From assembly GCA_024275415.1 (NCBI GenBank), contig JAJRZD010000043.1, positions 74,981 through 138,980 on the forward strand: a stretch of 64,000 nt of DNA. Direction: 5' to 3'. The notes under the pieces are model-generated. The model was given only the letters and a program-made list of their open reading frames with translations, searched no databases and was not told the origin of the DNA. Of the stretch, positions 35,900 through 44,214 are shown piece by piece. Position 1 is the stretch's first letter. Every line of letters starts with the position of its first letter. Position numbers and translations under genes: made by a program. The DNA comes from an archaeon (GTDB lineage Archaea > Asgardarchaeota > Thorarchaeia > Thorarchaeales > Thorarchaeaceae).

Positions 35900-37087
35900 C
35901 TATTCGAGTCCTATCTCGGTTCCGTCGATGAATACTTTCTCCACTTTGCTATAGAACTCGAAGGGGTGTCCCGACCAGACAACAATATCGGCGTCCTTCC
36001 CGGGCTCTAGAGACCCTACCCTGTCAGCAATCCCAAGGATTTCCGCAGGATTGATTGTCACACACCGCAAAGCATCCTCTCGGCTCATCCCCTCTTTGAT
36101 CACGTTCATGGGGAGTAATGGGAAATAGTTCATTGGTGTGAGAGAATCAGTCTGCAATGCCACTTTCACTCCCGCGTCATTCAAAATGACCGCGGTCTTA
36201 AAACCCCTCTCCCGGGTTTCCGGTTTGCCTACCCAAAGCAATGTGGGACCTATCACAGCAGGGACTTTCGCCTTGGCGATGAAATCTGCAATCTTGTGTC
36301 CCTCGGTGCAATGGATGAGCACCAGTCGGAGGTTGTATTCCTTTGCGATCCTGATGGCTGTGGCAATATCATCAGCACGATGGACATGTGCATGGAGTGG
36401 AATCTCCCGTTTCAGGACTTTGGCTATCGTTTCCATCCCAAGGTTTCTCTTTGGTGGGGCTGGGTCAGCCTCGTCCTTTTCCTTTGCTTTCCGAGCCTTT
36501 ATCCCGTATGCCTTCCACTCCTCAAGATAGTTCTGACCGTCAGTGAGCGTCTTTCGTAAAAGTGATGCGATACCCATCCGTGTCGAAGGCGTACGTTTCT
36601 CGTTCCCATGCACACGCTTTGGGTTCTCCCCAAATGCGACCTTTAGCCCTGATGGCGAAAGGACAATCATCTCATCCACTACGCTCTTGCCCAAAGGCTT
36701 GACAACAATCGCTTCGCCTCCAATAACATTGCCTGAACCAGGTCCGGTGTTGATACAGGTGACTCCTCCCTGTACCACTTCCTTCAATGATGGCTCATCC
36801 GGGTTGAACGAATCAATCCCGCGCATCTCAGGAGTGACTGCAGCGGTCATCTCGTTCCCGTCAGCACCAGCCCAGCCTATTGACCCATCAAAGAGACCCT
36901 GATGTGTGTGTGCATCGATGAACCCCGGTAGCACATATTGTCCTTTGGCATCAATGACCTCCGCGCCATCAGGAACCTTCACATCACTGCCAACAGCCGT
37001 GATCCGCCCGTTGTCGAAAACTACACTCCCGTTCTCGATCTGACCGTTCACGGGGCAAAGTATTGTCGCGTTAATGATTGCTTTCAC
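35900..37087 (-). CDS. metal-dependent amidohydrolase, imidazolonepropionase-like
   Basis: 395 residues from ATG 37087 (after GAGGAG). The N-terminal beta-sandwich piece and the metal motif DAHTHQG (LPGFIDAHTH) are typical. Later ligands are seen in HAHVHRADD, IHCTEGH and LQTDSLT. The C-terminal NPAEILGIADRVGSLEPGKD and ADIVVWSGHPFE close the composite domain. This architecture is shared with imidazolonepropionase-like and prolidase/isoaspartyl dipeptidase-type amidohydrolases found beside peptide-using pathways. The substrate is not certain, but a cyclic amide or dipeptide is likely. Confidence 0.88.
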   Translation of the reverse strand: MKAIINATILCPVNGQIENGSVVFDNGRITAVGSDVKVPDGAEVIDAKGQYVLPGFIDAHTHQGLFDGSIGWAGADGNEMTAAVTPEMRGIDSFNPDEPSLKEVVQGGVTCINTGPGSGNVIGGEAIVVKPLGKSVVDEMIVLSPSGLKVAFGENPKRVHGNEKRTPSTRMGIASLLRKTLTDGQNYLEEWKAYGIKARKAKEKDEADPAPPKRNLGMETIAKVLKREIPLHAHVHRADDIATAIRIAKEYNLRLVLIHCTEGHKIADFIAKAKVPAVIGPTLLWVGKPETRERGFKTAVILNDAGVKVALQTDSLTPMNYFPLLPMNVIKEGMSREDALRCVTINPAEILGIADRVGSLEPGKDADIVVWSGHPFEFYSKVEKVFIDGTEIGLE

Positions 37088-37218
37088 CATCGCTCTCCTC
37101 ACCTGCTGCAAACAGTACCATGCGACAAAAGTTTTCTGATGTGTGCTTAGTGACTGGATAGATTCGGGCGATAGAGGATAAGCAACAACCTTTTGGGGCT
37201 AGTGGAGATGATAGCACT

Positions 37219-37647
37219 ATGAGTATCGGGTATTCCCTTCGATATTACTATAGTATTAGAAATCCTTTGATAAGAAAGTTCTCAGATCTTGGAGCCTTGG
37301 CCGAAGAGTCAGCGATTCCCTTTGCTGTACTGGAACCCGATTTTGTGACTAGAGAAGTAATAAACCAATTCCTCAGCAATGGCTATATTTCAACTTCTAA
37401 GAACGGAAGTCTGTACCTCGATGTCCACAAGGTACGGCCACAAACTCTCCGAAGGGGATTGATTCTTTTTCTTGTTGGGGAGGTTTTCTTGATAGCCATT
37501 CTTTCGCTTTTCTTGTTTGCACCTACTGTAACCGAAGTTCCTTCATTTGTAGTATTGTCAGTATTCCTAATAGGGACTTTGTTACTTGGATTGTTTTCCT
37601 ATCTTGAAGCGTGGCCTTTTTTCTATCTTAGACATTCAACGAAGTGA
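37219..37647 (+). CDS. two-helix membrane protein with N-terminal winged-helix-like region
   Basis: 142 residues. The first 80 residues are soluble and include a helical segment (EESAIPFAVLEPDFVTREVI) and a strand-like NGYISTSKNGSLYLDV, consistent with a small winged-helix-type fold. Two helices follow (LRRGLILFLVGEVFLIAILS and FVVLSVFLIGTLLLGLFSYL). A strong hairpin terminator lies just downstream. The gene is supported by its length, its start after AGTGGAGATGATAGC and its terminator. Function unknown. Confidence 0.55.
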   Translation: MSIGYSLRYYYSIRNPLIRKFSDLGALAEESAIPFAVLEPDFVTREVINQFLSNGYISTSKNGSLYLDVHKVRPQTLRRGLILFLVGEVFLIAILSLFLFAPTVTEVPSFVVLSVFLIGTLLLGLFSYLEAWPFFYLRHSTK

Positions 37648-37664
37648 CTAAGATGCTCAAGACT

Positions 37665-37695
37665 GCCCATCATCGGAACGTGATGGGCTTTTTTT
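37665..37695 (+). terminator. intrinsic-type terminator
   Basis: GCCCATCA (37665-37672) pairs perfectly with TGATGGGC (37681-37688) around an 8-nt loop and is followed by TTTTTTT. It lies 17 bp after the membrane protein stop. Confidence 0.8.
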
Positions 37696-37814
37696 AATGA
37701 ACAGAAACGAGGAATGAACCATGAATGCCATCTCAGATGGTTGGTGGATCCAAGAGCCGGACAGGGATATGATGTTCCATCATATTGATTAGCCAGATAC
37801 ACTAGTATTTCCTT

Positions 37815-38660
37815 ATGACTGGAGGATGCACAATTGGAGCGAGGCGGTTACCGGGAAGGCTCTATATGTTCAAGAACCGCGATATCGCATCCGGTGATTT
37901 CCGCGACCATCTGATATTCAATGACAGAGTATTTGCCATCACAGGATACGATTTCTCGGAGGCAGCCGATATTGGAGTTTCCTTTGGAATCAACAATGCT
38001 GGACTAGCTGTCTGTAGTTCAACAGTTCTAATCAATGATTGCGCCCCGTATGACATATTGCTCGAGGACATCCTTAAGGAGGCAGACTCGATTGCTGAGG
38101 CTGTGCGAATCGTGTCCGAAGCGCTCAATGCAGGAGAAGAATACCAGTGGTGCAACTTCGTCATTGGTACTCTTGACGAGATCGGGGTTATCGAGGTGTC
38201 CAGCGATGAATACCGACTGGAACGAGACGACCAGTATGTGATCCGAACGAACCATCATCTGCTCCTCTCGACAAAGGAGTTTGTCCAGAAGGCATCACCT
38301 GAGCAACGAGAGGCATGTGGTCCCCTTGACGCCAGTCACTATCGTAGACAGGTCGCTTCTAAGAAGGTGGCTGGTGCGACTACCTTTCAAGACATCAGTG
38401 CGATGCTCAGCATCCATAGCGAGTCACGCGGCTTTGATTCGATATGCCGACATAGGGATGGTATCGTCGCGAGTGAGCACAAACTGGGAGAAACTGTCTA
38501 CAGTTACATCCTTGAGGTACTGATGCTGGATGGCAAAACCCCTGAAGTATCTATCCAGGTAGCAAAGGGTAATCCATGCTCAAACACGTTCAAGCAATTC
38601 GACGTTAACTTTGACAGCACGAAAGAGGAAAAGCAAAGCATCATAGACAGGTTCCCGTAA
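37815..38660 (+). CDS. peptidase C45 / acyl-CoA:6-APA acyltransferase-like Ntn hydrolase
   Basis: 281 residues. The sequence opens MTGGCTIG...YMFKNRD: a Cys at position 5 followed by the Asn-Arg-Asp (NRD) motif is the hallmark of the cysteine Ntn-hydrolase group including C45 acyltransferases and linear amide hydrolases. GISFGINNAGLAV is matched here by GVSFGINNAGLAV, a conserved strand, and later NHHLLLS corresponds to the conserved Asn-His region (RTNHHLLLS). The four-residue leader MTGG would be removed to expose Cys5. Substrates in the family are N-acyl amino compounds. No signal peptide, so it is cytosolic. No Shine-Dalgarno before the ATG. Confidence 0.75.
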   Translation: MTGGCTIGARRLPGRLYMFKNRDIASGDFRDHLIFNDRVFAITGYDFSEAADIGVSFGINNAGLAVCSSTVLINDCAPYDILLEDILKEADSIAEAVRIVSEALNAGEEYQWCNFVIGTLDEIGVIEVSSDEYRLERDDQYVIRTNHHLLLSTKEFVQKASPEQREACGPLDASHYRRQVASKKVAGATTFQDISAMLSIHSESRGFDSICRHRDGIVASEHKLGETVYSYILEVLMLDGKTPEVSIQVAKGNPCSNTFKQFDVNFDSTKEEKQSIIDRFP

Positions 38661-38671
38661 CCACAACAGGA

Positions 38672-39694
38672 TCAGTCATTGCTATCAGAACAGTGTCCGA
38701 ACCTTCTCCACTCTGTTATGTGTGCTGTCCATCCTGCAATTCTTGAGATTGCAAAGAGCTGGGTGTTGAAAGCAGGGTCGATTCCCAGAGTCAAATACAC
38801 CGCGGCATTGTAGAGATCCACATTTGGAAAGACGACCTTTCTCTTTGTCTGGTGAAGGATTTCCGCACCTTCAGTAGCGATCTCACTGATGCGCTTGGGC
38901 AACCATTCCAAATCCGTGTCGCGAGTCCGTTCATTGAGCATCGCCCGCAGATATCTCGCACGAGGGTCAATGGTGCGGTAGATTCGGTGTCCCAGTCCGA
39001 AGATTCGATTCCCATTTGCAATTCTCGCTTCCAGAGCTGTTCGAACATCCCCTGTGTCCCTCAGTTCATACACCATCCTCATCGCGTGGGAACCGGCACC
39101 ATGGTGCAGTGGATGTGTATGCTTTTCCAATGCTGCTCTCAGGGCATTAGTAGAATGACCTCCCGCGATAAGGGTGGAACACAGTGCCGAAAGGGATGGA
39201 TTCTCAGGGTCGTCCATGTGTAAGATAAGAGCCGATTCGAAGTCCTTGATGTTCTTTCTTGTCGATTCGACATCAAGCATATACAGGATGTTCTCAGCGT
39301 GTCCCATATCCTCTCTTGGTGGAATCGTATCCAGGCCTTGTATGCTCCTCCAACTATTGACTAGAATGGCCGGAAATGCTGACACCATGAGAAGCAACTC
39401 GTCCAACGCATCGAGGTCACGGGGGTAGGGTCTCTCTTCAAGGAACCTATGCAGGGGCTCCTCACACGTTGTTGGGATACTGCCAAAACAACATCTTGCA
39501 TAGTCATATCCTTTGATACGTATTTCCCTCAATCTGTTCAGCAAGTCTTCGCGTTCAGAGGTGTCAGGAAACCTTCCCTCGATGAGAAGAAAGAGAACCG
39601 ACTCGAAGCTGTGCTATGACGCAAGAATTGTGACATCATGTCCTCTGAACAGCAGCTTGCCTTTCTCAACATCGATGAAGCTTATAGGTTTCAT
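38672..39694 (-). pseudogene. citrate-synthase family gene interrupted by one in-frame TAG
   Basis: Reading from ATG 39694, the frame gives MKPISFIDVEKGKLLFRGHD and then VTILAS, a TAG (39614-39616), then HSFESVLFLLIEGRFPD. This aligns without gaps to the N-terminus of citrate synthases ('YRGYDI..LAEHSSFEEVAYLL'), so only one codon is wrong. The remainder is intact: the LHHGAGSHA His region, GLGHRIYRTIDPRARYL, FPNVDLYNAAVYLTLGI and AGWTAHITEW. The DHxxN active-site position reads HMDDPEN, lacking the usual His. Downstream of the stop a TTG at 39544 could start a shorter product. It is either a young pseudogene, a readthrough case or a sequencing error. It lies in front of GAPDH on the same strand order. 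Confidence 0.75.
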
Positions 39695-39839
39695 GTTTCA
39701 TAGTGGAATGCTATCACAGTCCCTTTATAATTTGAGTTGGACACGAATCCTTTCTAACGATATTGTTGCAGGTTCCTGTTGTCTTGCTGAAGAAAGAGTG
39801 CAGAGTAGGCGCAGGACACGCCTACTTCAGGTCGTACTG

Positions 39840-40841
39840 CTAGAGGTGCTTTGCGACGATCTCGGTAAGGTCTGCAAGACGGGATGAATAGCCCATCTCA
39901 TTGTCATACCAGCCAAAGACCTTCGCCATATTGCCCTGAGTTTCTGTGAGCAGAGCATCAAAGACGCACGAATGCGTGTCGCCGATGTAGTCAGAGGACA
40001 CAAGTGGCTCCTCGGTGTATTTCAGGTATCCTTTCAAGTCCCCTTCTGCTGCCTTCTTGAAAGCCGCATTGATATCGTCCTTTGTGGCACTCCTCTCAAG
40101 GTACACGGCTAGGTCGACGATTGACACATCCATCGTGGGCACTCGAATCGCCATACCATTGAGCTTGCCCTGTGCCTTTGGATAGACCAGACCGATAGCC
40201 TTTGCAGCTCCCGTGGTCGTGGGGATGATATTCCACGTTGCAGCACGGGCACGCCTGATGTCCCTGTGTTGCATGTCGAGGATACGCTGGTCATTCGTCA
40301 CTGAGTGGATTGTCGTCATCAGTCCCGATTCGATTCCGAAGCTCTCGTCCATCACTTTGACCATTGGAGCAAGGCAATTGGTTGTGCACGAGGCGTTGGA
40401 GATGATGTGGTCTTTTGCGGGGTCATAATCCTGGTCATTCACTCCAAGCACGATAGTGCGCATGGGACTTTTCCCAGGTGCACTCACTATGACTTTCTTT
40501 GCACCAGCCTCAAGGTGCTTTCCTGCGTCTTCGGCTTTCCTGAAGAGACCTGTCGATTCGATGACAATATCCACGCCAAGGTCACCCCACGGGAGCTTTG
40601 CAGGGTCGCGCTCGGAAAGAACCTTTATTTTCTTGCCATTGACCTTGAACGCCCCTTCAAGGACTTCGACTGTGCCATCGAATGGTCCCATTGCAGTATC
40701 ACGTTTAAGAAGATGCGCCAACGTTTCGGCATCTGTCAGGTCATTTACTGCAACGACTTCAAACCCACTCTTCTTCAGAGCCGCACGGAGGTAGATCCGC
40801 CCGATTCTCCCAAATCCATTGATACCAACTCGAACTGTCAT
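39840..40841 (-). CDS. gap: type I glyceraldehyde-3-phosphate dehydrogenase
   Basis: 333 residues, the size of bacterial/eukaryotic (class I) GAPDH. The NAD-binding site is VGINGFGRIGR, the catalytic Cys152 is in SNASCTTNCLAP, the catalytic His is in TIHSVTNDQ, and NGMAIRVPT, the NEMGYSSR segment and the C-terminal ending are all standard. Asp34 in VAVNDLT favours NAD over NADP. Most archaea use an unrelated-looking class II GAPDH of about 340 residues, so this gene was probably acquired from bacteria. It works in glycolysis/gluconeogenesis. Confidence 0.95.
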   Translation of the reverse strand: MTVRVGINGFGRIGRIYLRAALKKSGFEVVAVNDLTDAETLAHLLKRDTAMGPFDGTVEVLEGAFKVNGKKIKVLSERDPAKLPWGDLGVDIVIESTGLFRKAEDAGKHLEAGAKKVIVSAPGKSPMRTIVLGVNDQDYDPAKDHIISNASCTTNCLAPMVKVMDESFGIESGLMTTIHSVTNDQRILDMQHRDIRRARAATWNIIPTTTGAAKAIGLVYPKAQGKLNGMAIRVPTMDVSIVDLAVYLERSATKDDINAAFKKAAEGDLKGYLKYTEEPLVSSDYIGDTHSCVFDALLTETQGNMAKVFGWYDNEMGYSSRLADLTEIVAKHL

Positions 40842-41258
40842 TTGTAGATCCGCCCTATTCAGTATGTGAACCGTTCATTGTTGCCCGCACAAACTTGTAC
40901 ACCAGAGTGTTGTGTTCCCATGGAACAGCAACGATATGGCTCTGTGAGGTCAAAGTGTGATTGGGAATCCTCAAGTCCTATCTCTTCGTCCCCACTATTT
41001 AAGCACTCTCAAGACCTCTTATGTGAAAGTCTATGTGTATATTTGTACAAGTCTCTCGTAGCTGTTAGCAACCCTGTATGGATTTGTTAAGCATATCCGC
41101 TATATATTTTATGTACAGAGAAGTGTCTGACAATTAATGTGAGTGTCATCTACACGCACTTCGCTGCAACGTCTGTCAGCTGCTTTTGCCTCAACACTTT
41201 TCATAGGCATTCGTATTGTGCAGGTATCGGATTGACGATAATTACAGGAGTGCCCGCA
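40842..41258. other. divergent intergenic region between gap and the M20 peptidase
   Basis: 417 bp with no supported gene. It holds repeat copy C (40891-40960). Downstream of it are AT-rich TATA-like stretches (CTATTTAAGCAC near 40995 and CTATATATTTTATG near 41100), which may serve the peptidase gene. Confidence 0.5.
40891..40960 (+). repeat. dispersed structured element, copy C
   Basis: This copy shares ACACCAGAGTGTTGT, TTCCCA and CTCTGTGAG with copy B at identical spacing (19 nt between CCCA and CTCTGTGAG in both). Outer stem CAGAG/CTCTG (40903-40907 with 40940-40944) encloses inner stem CCAT/ATGG (40918-40921 with 40936-40939). Compared with copy B the inner stem keeps pairing although bases differ. 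The TTGTAC upstream half-site is retained. Confidence 0.6.
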
Positions 41259-42611
41259 ATGGAGAAAGTGATATCATATCTGGATGGGAATCTTGAACAA
41301 TCACTTGATGAACTGAAGGAGATCTTGAGGATTCCCTCAGTCGCGGCGAAAGGGGAACATATGGACGAGGCAGCCGAGTGGTTCGCGAAGCATCTCGAGG
41401 CAATCAAGATGGAGGTCACATTACACAAAACATCAGGACAACCAGTCGTTACGGGGTACCTAGACAACGGTGCAGACAAGACACTGATGTTCTATGATCA
41501 TTATGACGTACAGCCAGCAGAACCCTTTGACCTATGGGATTCTCCGCCTTTCGAACCAGCTATCCGAGATGGCCGCCTGTACGGACGTGGGGTCGCCGAT
41601 AACAAGGGTGATGCAGTGTCGAGGATTTGGGCGATAAAGGCATTCCAAGACACCTCGACAGACATCCCTGTCAATATCAAGTTCATCATCGAGGGCGAAG
41701 AAGAGGTCGGGAGTCCGACGTTGCCTGAGTTCGTGAAAAAAAACTCAGACTTCCTGAAGGCTGACGGTGGGATCTGGGAATTCGGTGGTGCTGGCATCGA
41801 TGGAAGGCAAGAGGCATGGTTGGGTCTCAAGGGACTGCTCTACGTGCAACTAGAGGTAGAGCGATTGCAGATGGACGCTCATTCCGGTTACGCTTGCATC
41901 CTTCCCTCAGCACCGTACAGGTTGGTGTGGGCACTCAGCTCGTTGAAAGATGTCAACGGGAGAATCTTGATTGATGGGTTCTATGACGACCTGAAGGGTC
42001 TCACCGAAACCGAAAAAGATGTCATCGCCAAGATAGACCTTCACGAGGACATGACCTGCGACCATTATGGTATCACGCAATTCGTGAACGGTCTTGCTGG
42101 AGATGGACTGAAGGAGGCATTCTATAACGCCCCGACATGCAACATCGCAGGGCTTGGCTCAGGCTGGCAAGGGACAGGTTCGAAGACCGTACTCCCAGCG
42201 AAGGCGATGGCAAAGCTGGATTTCAGGTTGGTCGAGAATATGCATCCGGAAGACATCCGGGAGAAGCTACGGGCTCATCTAGATAGACATGGTTTCACAG
42301 ATGTCACGATTGCATGGCATGACGGGTACCCGCCAGCCAAGACACCTACCGACCATCCCTTTGTCAGTTTCGTCAATGACGCCAACCAGAAGGTGTTCGG
42401 TCACAATCTGACCATTCATGTAACGAGTCCTGGTTCGGGGCCCCTTTATCTGTTCAAGGATCATGTACCGATGGTGTCGATTGGAGTAGGTGACTACGAC
42501 TCACGCGCCCACTCGCCCAATGAGAGTATCCTCATCGAGAACTACAGGCTGGGGATGCACAGGATCGCAGTCCTAATTGACATGATGGGTGCTTGGCAAG
42601 CGGATGCATAG
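41259..42611 (+). CDS. M20 family metallopeptidase (dipeptidase/ArgE-like)
   Basis: 450 residues from ATG 41259, eight bases after CAGGAG; upstream extension is unlikely. The metal ligands are in LMFYDHYDVQPAEP, GVADNKGD and IEGEEEVGSP (Glu general base), with the dimerisation domain inserted between about residues 190 and 300 and the final ligand in YDSRAHSPNE. These are the complete M20A/CPG2-like motifs. It is a cytosolic dipeptidase or acyl-amino acid deacylase, fitting the peptide-uptake theme of the window. It follows a 417-bp divergent region containing a structured repeat. Confidence 0.93.
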   Translation: MEKVISYLDGNLEQSLDELKEILRIPSVAAKGEHMDEAAEWFAKHLEAIKMEVTLHKTSGQPVVTGYLDNGADKTLMFYDHYDVQPAEPFDLWDSPPFEPAIRDGRLYGRGVADNKGDAVSRIWAIKAFQDTSTDIPVNIKFIIEGEEEVGSPTLPEFVKKNSDFLKADGGIWEFGGAGIDGRQEAWLGLKGLLYVQLEVERLQMDAHSGYACILPSAPYRLVWALSSLKDVNGRILIDGFYDDLKGLTETEKDVIAKIDLHEDMTCDHYGITQFVNGLAGDGLKEAFYNAPTCNIAGLGSGWQGTGSKTVLPAKAMAKLDFRLVENMHPEDIREKLRAHLDRHGFTDVTIAWHDGYPPAKTPTDHPFVSFVNDANQKVFGHNLTIHVTSPGSGPLYLFKDHVPMVSIGVGDYDSRAHSPNESILIENYRLGMHRIAVLIDMMGAWQADA

Positions 42612-42614
42612 CCC

Positions 42615-44201
42615 TTATGGCAGGGGTGGTTGTATCCTGATACCCTTCTCCCATTCCACTTCAAAGTCATAGGTGATGCTCATCTTCTGCTCTGGTTCGA
42701 TGCTCACGACCCATTCCATCACGCCGAGTTCGTTCTTCATCGGACTGGGAACGACATCCCCTAGTTCCACCTGTATTCTCTCCGAAGTGCTATGCGGAAT
42801 CCTATCCACCACGCGTATCGTGACAGGGGACTTAGAGAAGCTCTCCAGTTCGAGCCTGTATCGGTACTCTCGTTTGGTCTTCCCCTTGGTAAGTCCTGCC
42901 TTGTCAGTGTCCTTTGACTCCAGTTTCTTCGTGGCTTTGATATCATAAGATGCCCTTGTGCCGATACGGAAGGTCTCACGAGGAGAAACGGTATCGATAT
43001 ACGACTCACCAATGAAGTCACCTTCTGCATATACCTTTATAGATCCGGGTAGGATGAGTGAGTCACCATTGGTTATTTCGTCCTGGGCCACGACCTCTGC
43101 CATCGCATATGCATTCCAGTAATGTATCTTCTTTGAGAGGAACGTTTCTTCGATAAGAGTCACTGGGTGGGGGTCGTCACCCGATGTTATAGTGACCTTC
43201 CCAGGGACTTCATATATCACGATTCCACTCGCTGATTCTGATACATCCGCATAAGCTTCAGTCATGTCGTCCATCGGGGCAGATTCTTCTGCAATATACT
43301 CGTCGAATGATTCCTCACGCTCTAGGGCTCTTGTCCTGTCTTCCTTGTACAACCTACCTCCCGTCCTCGTTGTGGATGCCGTTTCTAGATAGGATACATC
43401 CACATAGTAAGGGGATGCTTTGATAGCTTGTACAGGTCTTGCCGAGGCAGTCGATACGGTGAGACTGACATCAGACCAATTTTCTAGAGAAGTATTGCTG
43501 ACCAAGGCGATGCGCCTTAACGATGCCTCGTTCTCTCCAAGATCGACATCGTAGGTCGGAGTCCAGCCAGCATATGAAACCTGATAAGAAACCTCCAGTT
43601 CCACTTCGGTTTCTTCTTTTGCCTCCATGACAATGAGCACTTCCCTAAGACTCTCAGTGCGTCGCTCACCTTGGATTCGTTCGATATTGTTTCGAAGTGC
43701 AGTGATCTTGGCTTCGACTTCTTCCTGTTCATCTTGCAGGATTCGAATCTTCTTCTTTGCATCAACAAGATGTTTTAGTGATGTGCGGTCCATCAGTTCA
43801 AGCTGTTTGAATGAGGATTCTCCTGTAGCAATCCATTTTCCAAATGAGCTGGCAAAGTCAGCAGCGATATTGTCGAGCAGCTCGATCCGCTTCTGCTGTA
43901 ATTGGATTCTTGTTTCAATCCTTGCTTGTTGCATCTCAAGGGATCTTAGTTCCTTTCGGAGTCCTTCGAGGGGCTCATCAGGGACGTATAATCTCGTGAT
44001 ATTCCTGATATCAATCCCTCGAAGCAGTGCGTTTCCTTTTCCTTTGACACGGAAAGAGTCCTCTTGTGCATGACCTGTAATGTCTCCCACCGCTATGGTT
44101 TGTTCACCAGGTTTCAGTCGTACCCGGCCACGCCGTGTTATTCTTGCACCGTCCCTGAACACAGTCACGGTTTCGATAGTTGTTTGAATATGTATTACCA
44201 T
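42615..44201 (-). CDS. DUF4140/DUF4139 protein, second copy
   Basis: 528 residues from ATG 44201 (MVIHIQTTIETVTVFRDGA); an upstream start at 44234 would overlap the previous gene. The N-terminal DUF4140-like domain (VTVFRDGARITRRGRVRLKPG) is followed by a long coiled coil (about residues 70-190, rich in Lys/Glu/Gln). A C-terminal DUF4139 beta domain starts at SYQVSYAGWTPTYDVDLG. It ends in FEVEWEKGIRIQPPLP. No signal peptide, so probably cytosolic. The family includes MuiA-like proteins of unknown molecular role. About half of the C-terminal domain matches the tandem paralogue upstream. Confidence 0.8.
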   Translation of the reverse strand: MVIHIQTTIETVTVFRDGARITRRGRVRLKPGEQTIAVGDITGHAQEDSFRVKGKGNALLRGIDIRNITRLYVPDEPLEGLRKELRSLEMQQARIETRIQLQQKRIELLDNIAADFASSFGKWIATGESSFKQLELMDRTSLKHLVDAKKKIRILQDEQEEVEAKITALRNNIERIQGERRTESLREVLIVMEAKEETEVELEVSYQVSYAGWTPTYDVDLGENEASLRRIALVSNTSLENWSDVSLTVSTASARPVQAIKASPYYVDVSYLETASTTRTGGRLYKEDRTRALEREESFDEYIAEESAPMDDMTEAYADVSESASGIVIYEVPGKVTITSGDDPHPVTLIEETFLSKKIHYWNAYAMAEVVAQDEITNGDSLILPGSIKVYAEGDFIGESYIDTVSPRETFRIGTRASYDIKATKKLESKDTDKAGLTKGKTKREYRYRLELESFSKSPVTIRVVDRIPHSTSERIQVELGDVVPSPMKNELGVMEWVVSIEPEQKMSITYDFEVEWEKGIRIQPPLP

Positions 44202-44214
44202 CCTTGTGACACTC

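Noticed and set aside
39614..39616. Pyrrolysine or other recoding at the TAG of the citrate-synthase-like gene
   Set aside because: Other genes here end in TAG in the normal way and the MttB homologue lacks an amber codon; readthrough is possible but not supported over simple mutation.
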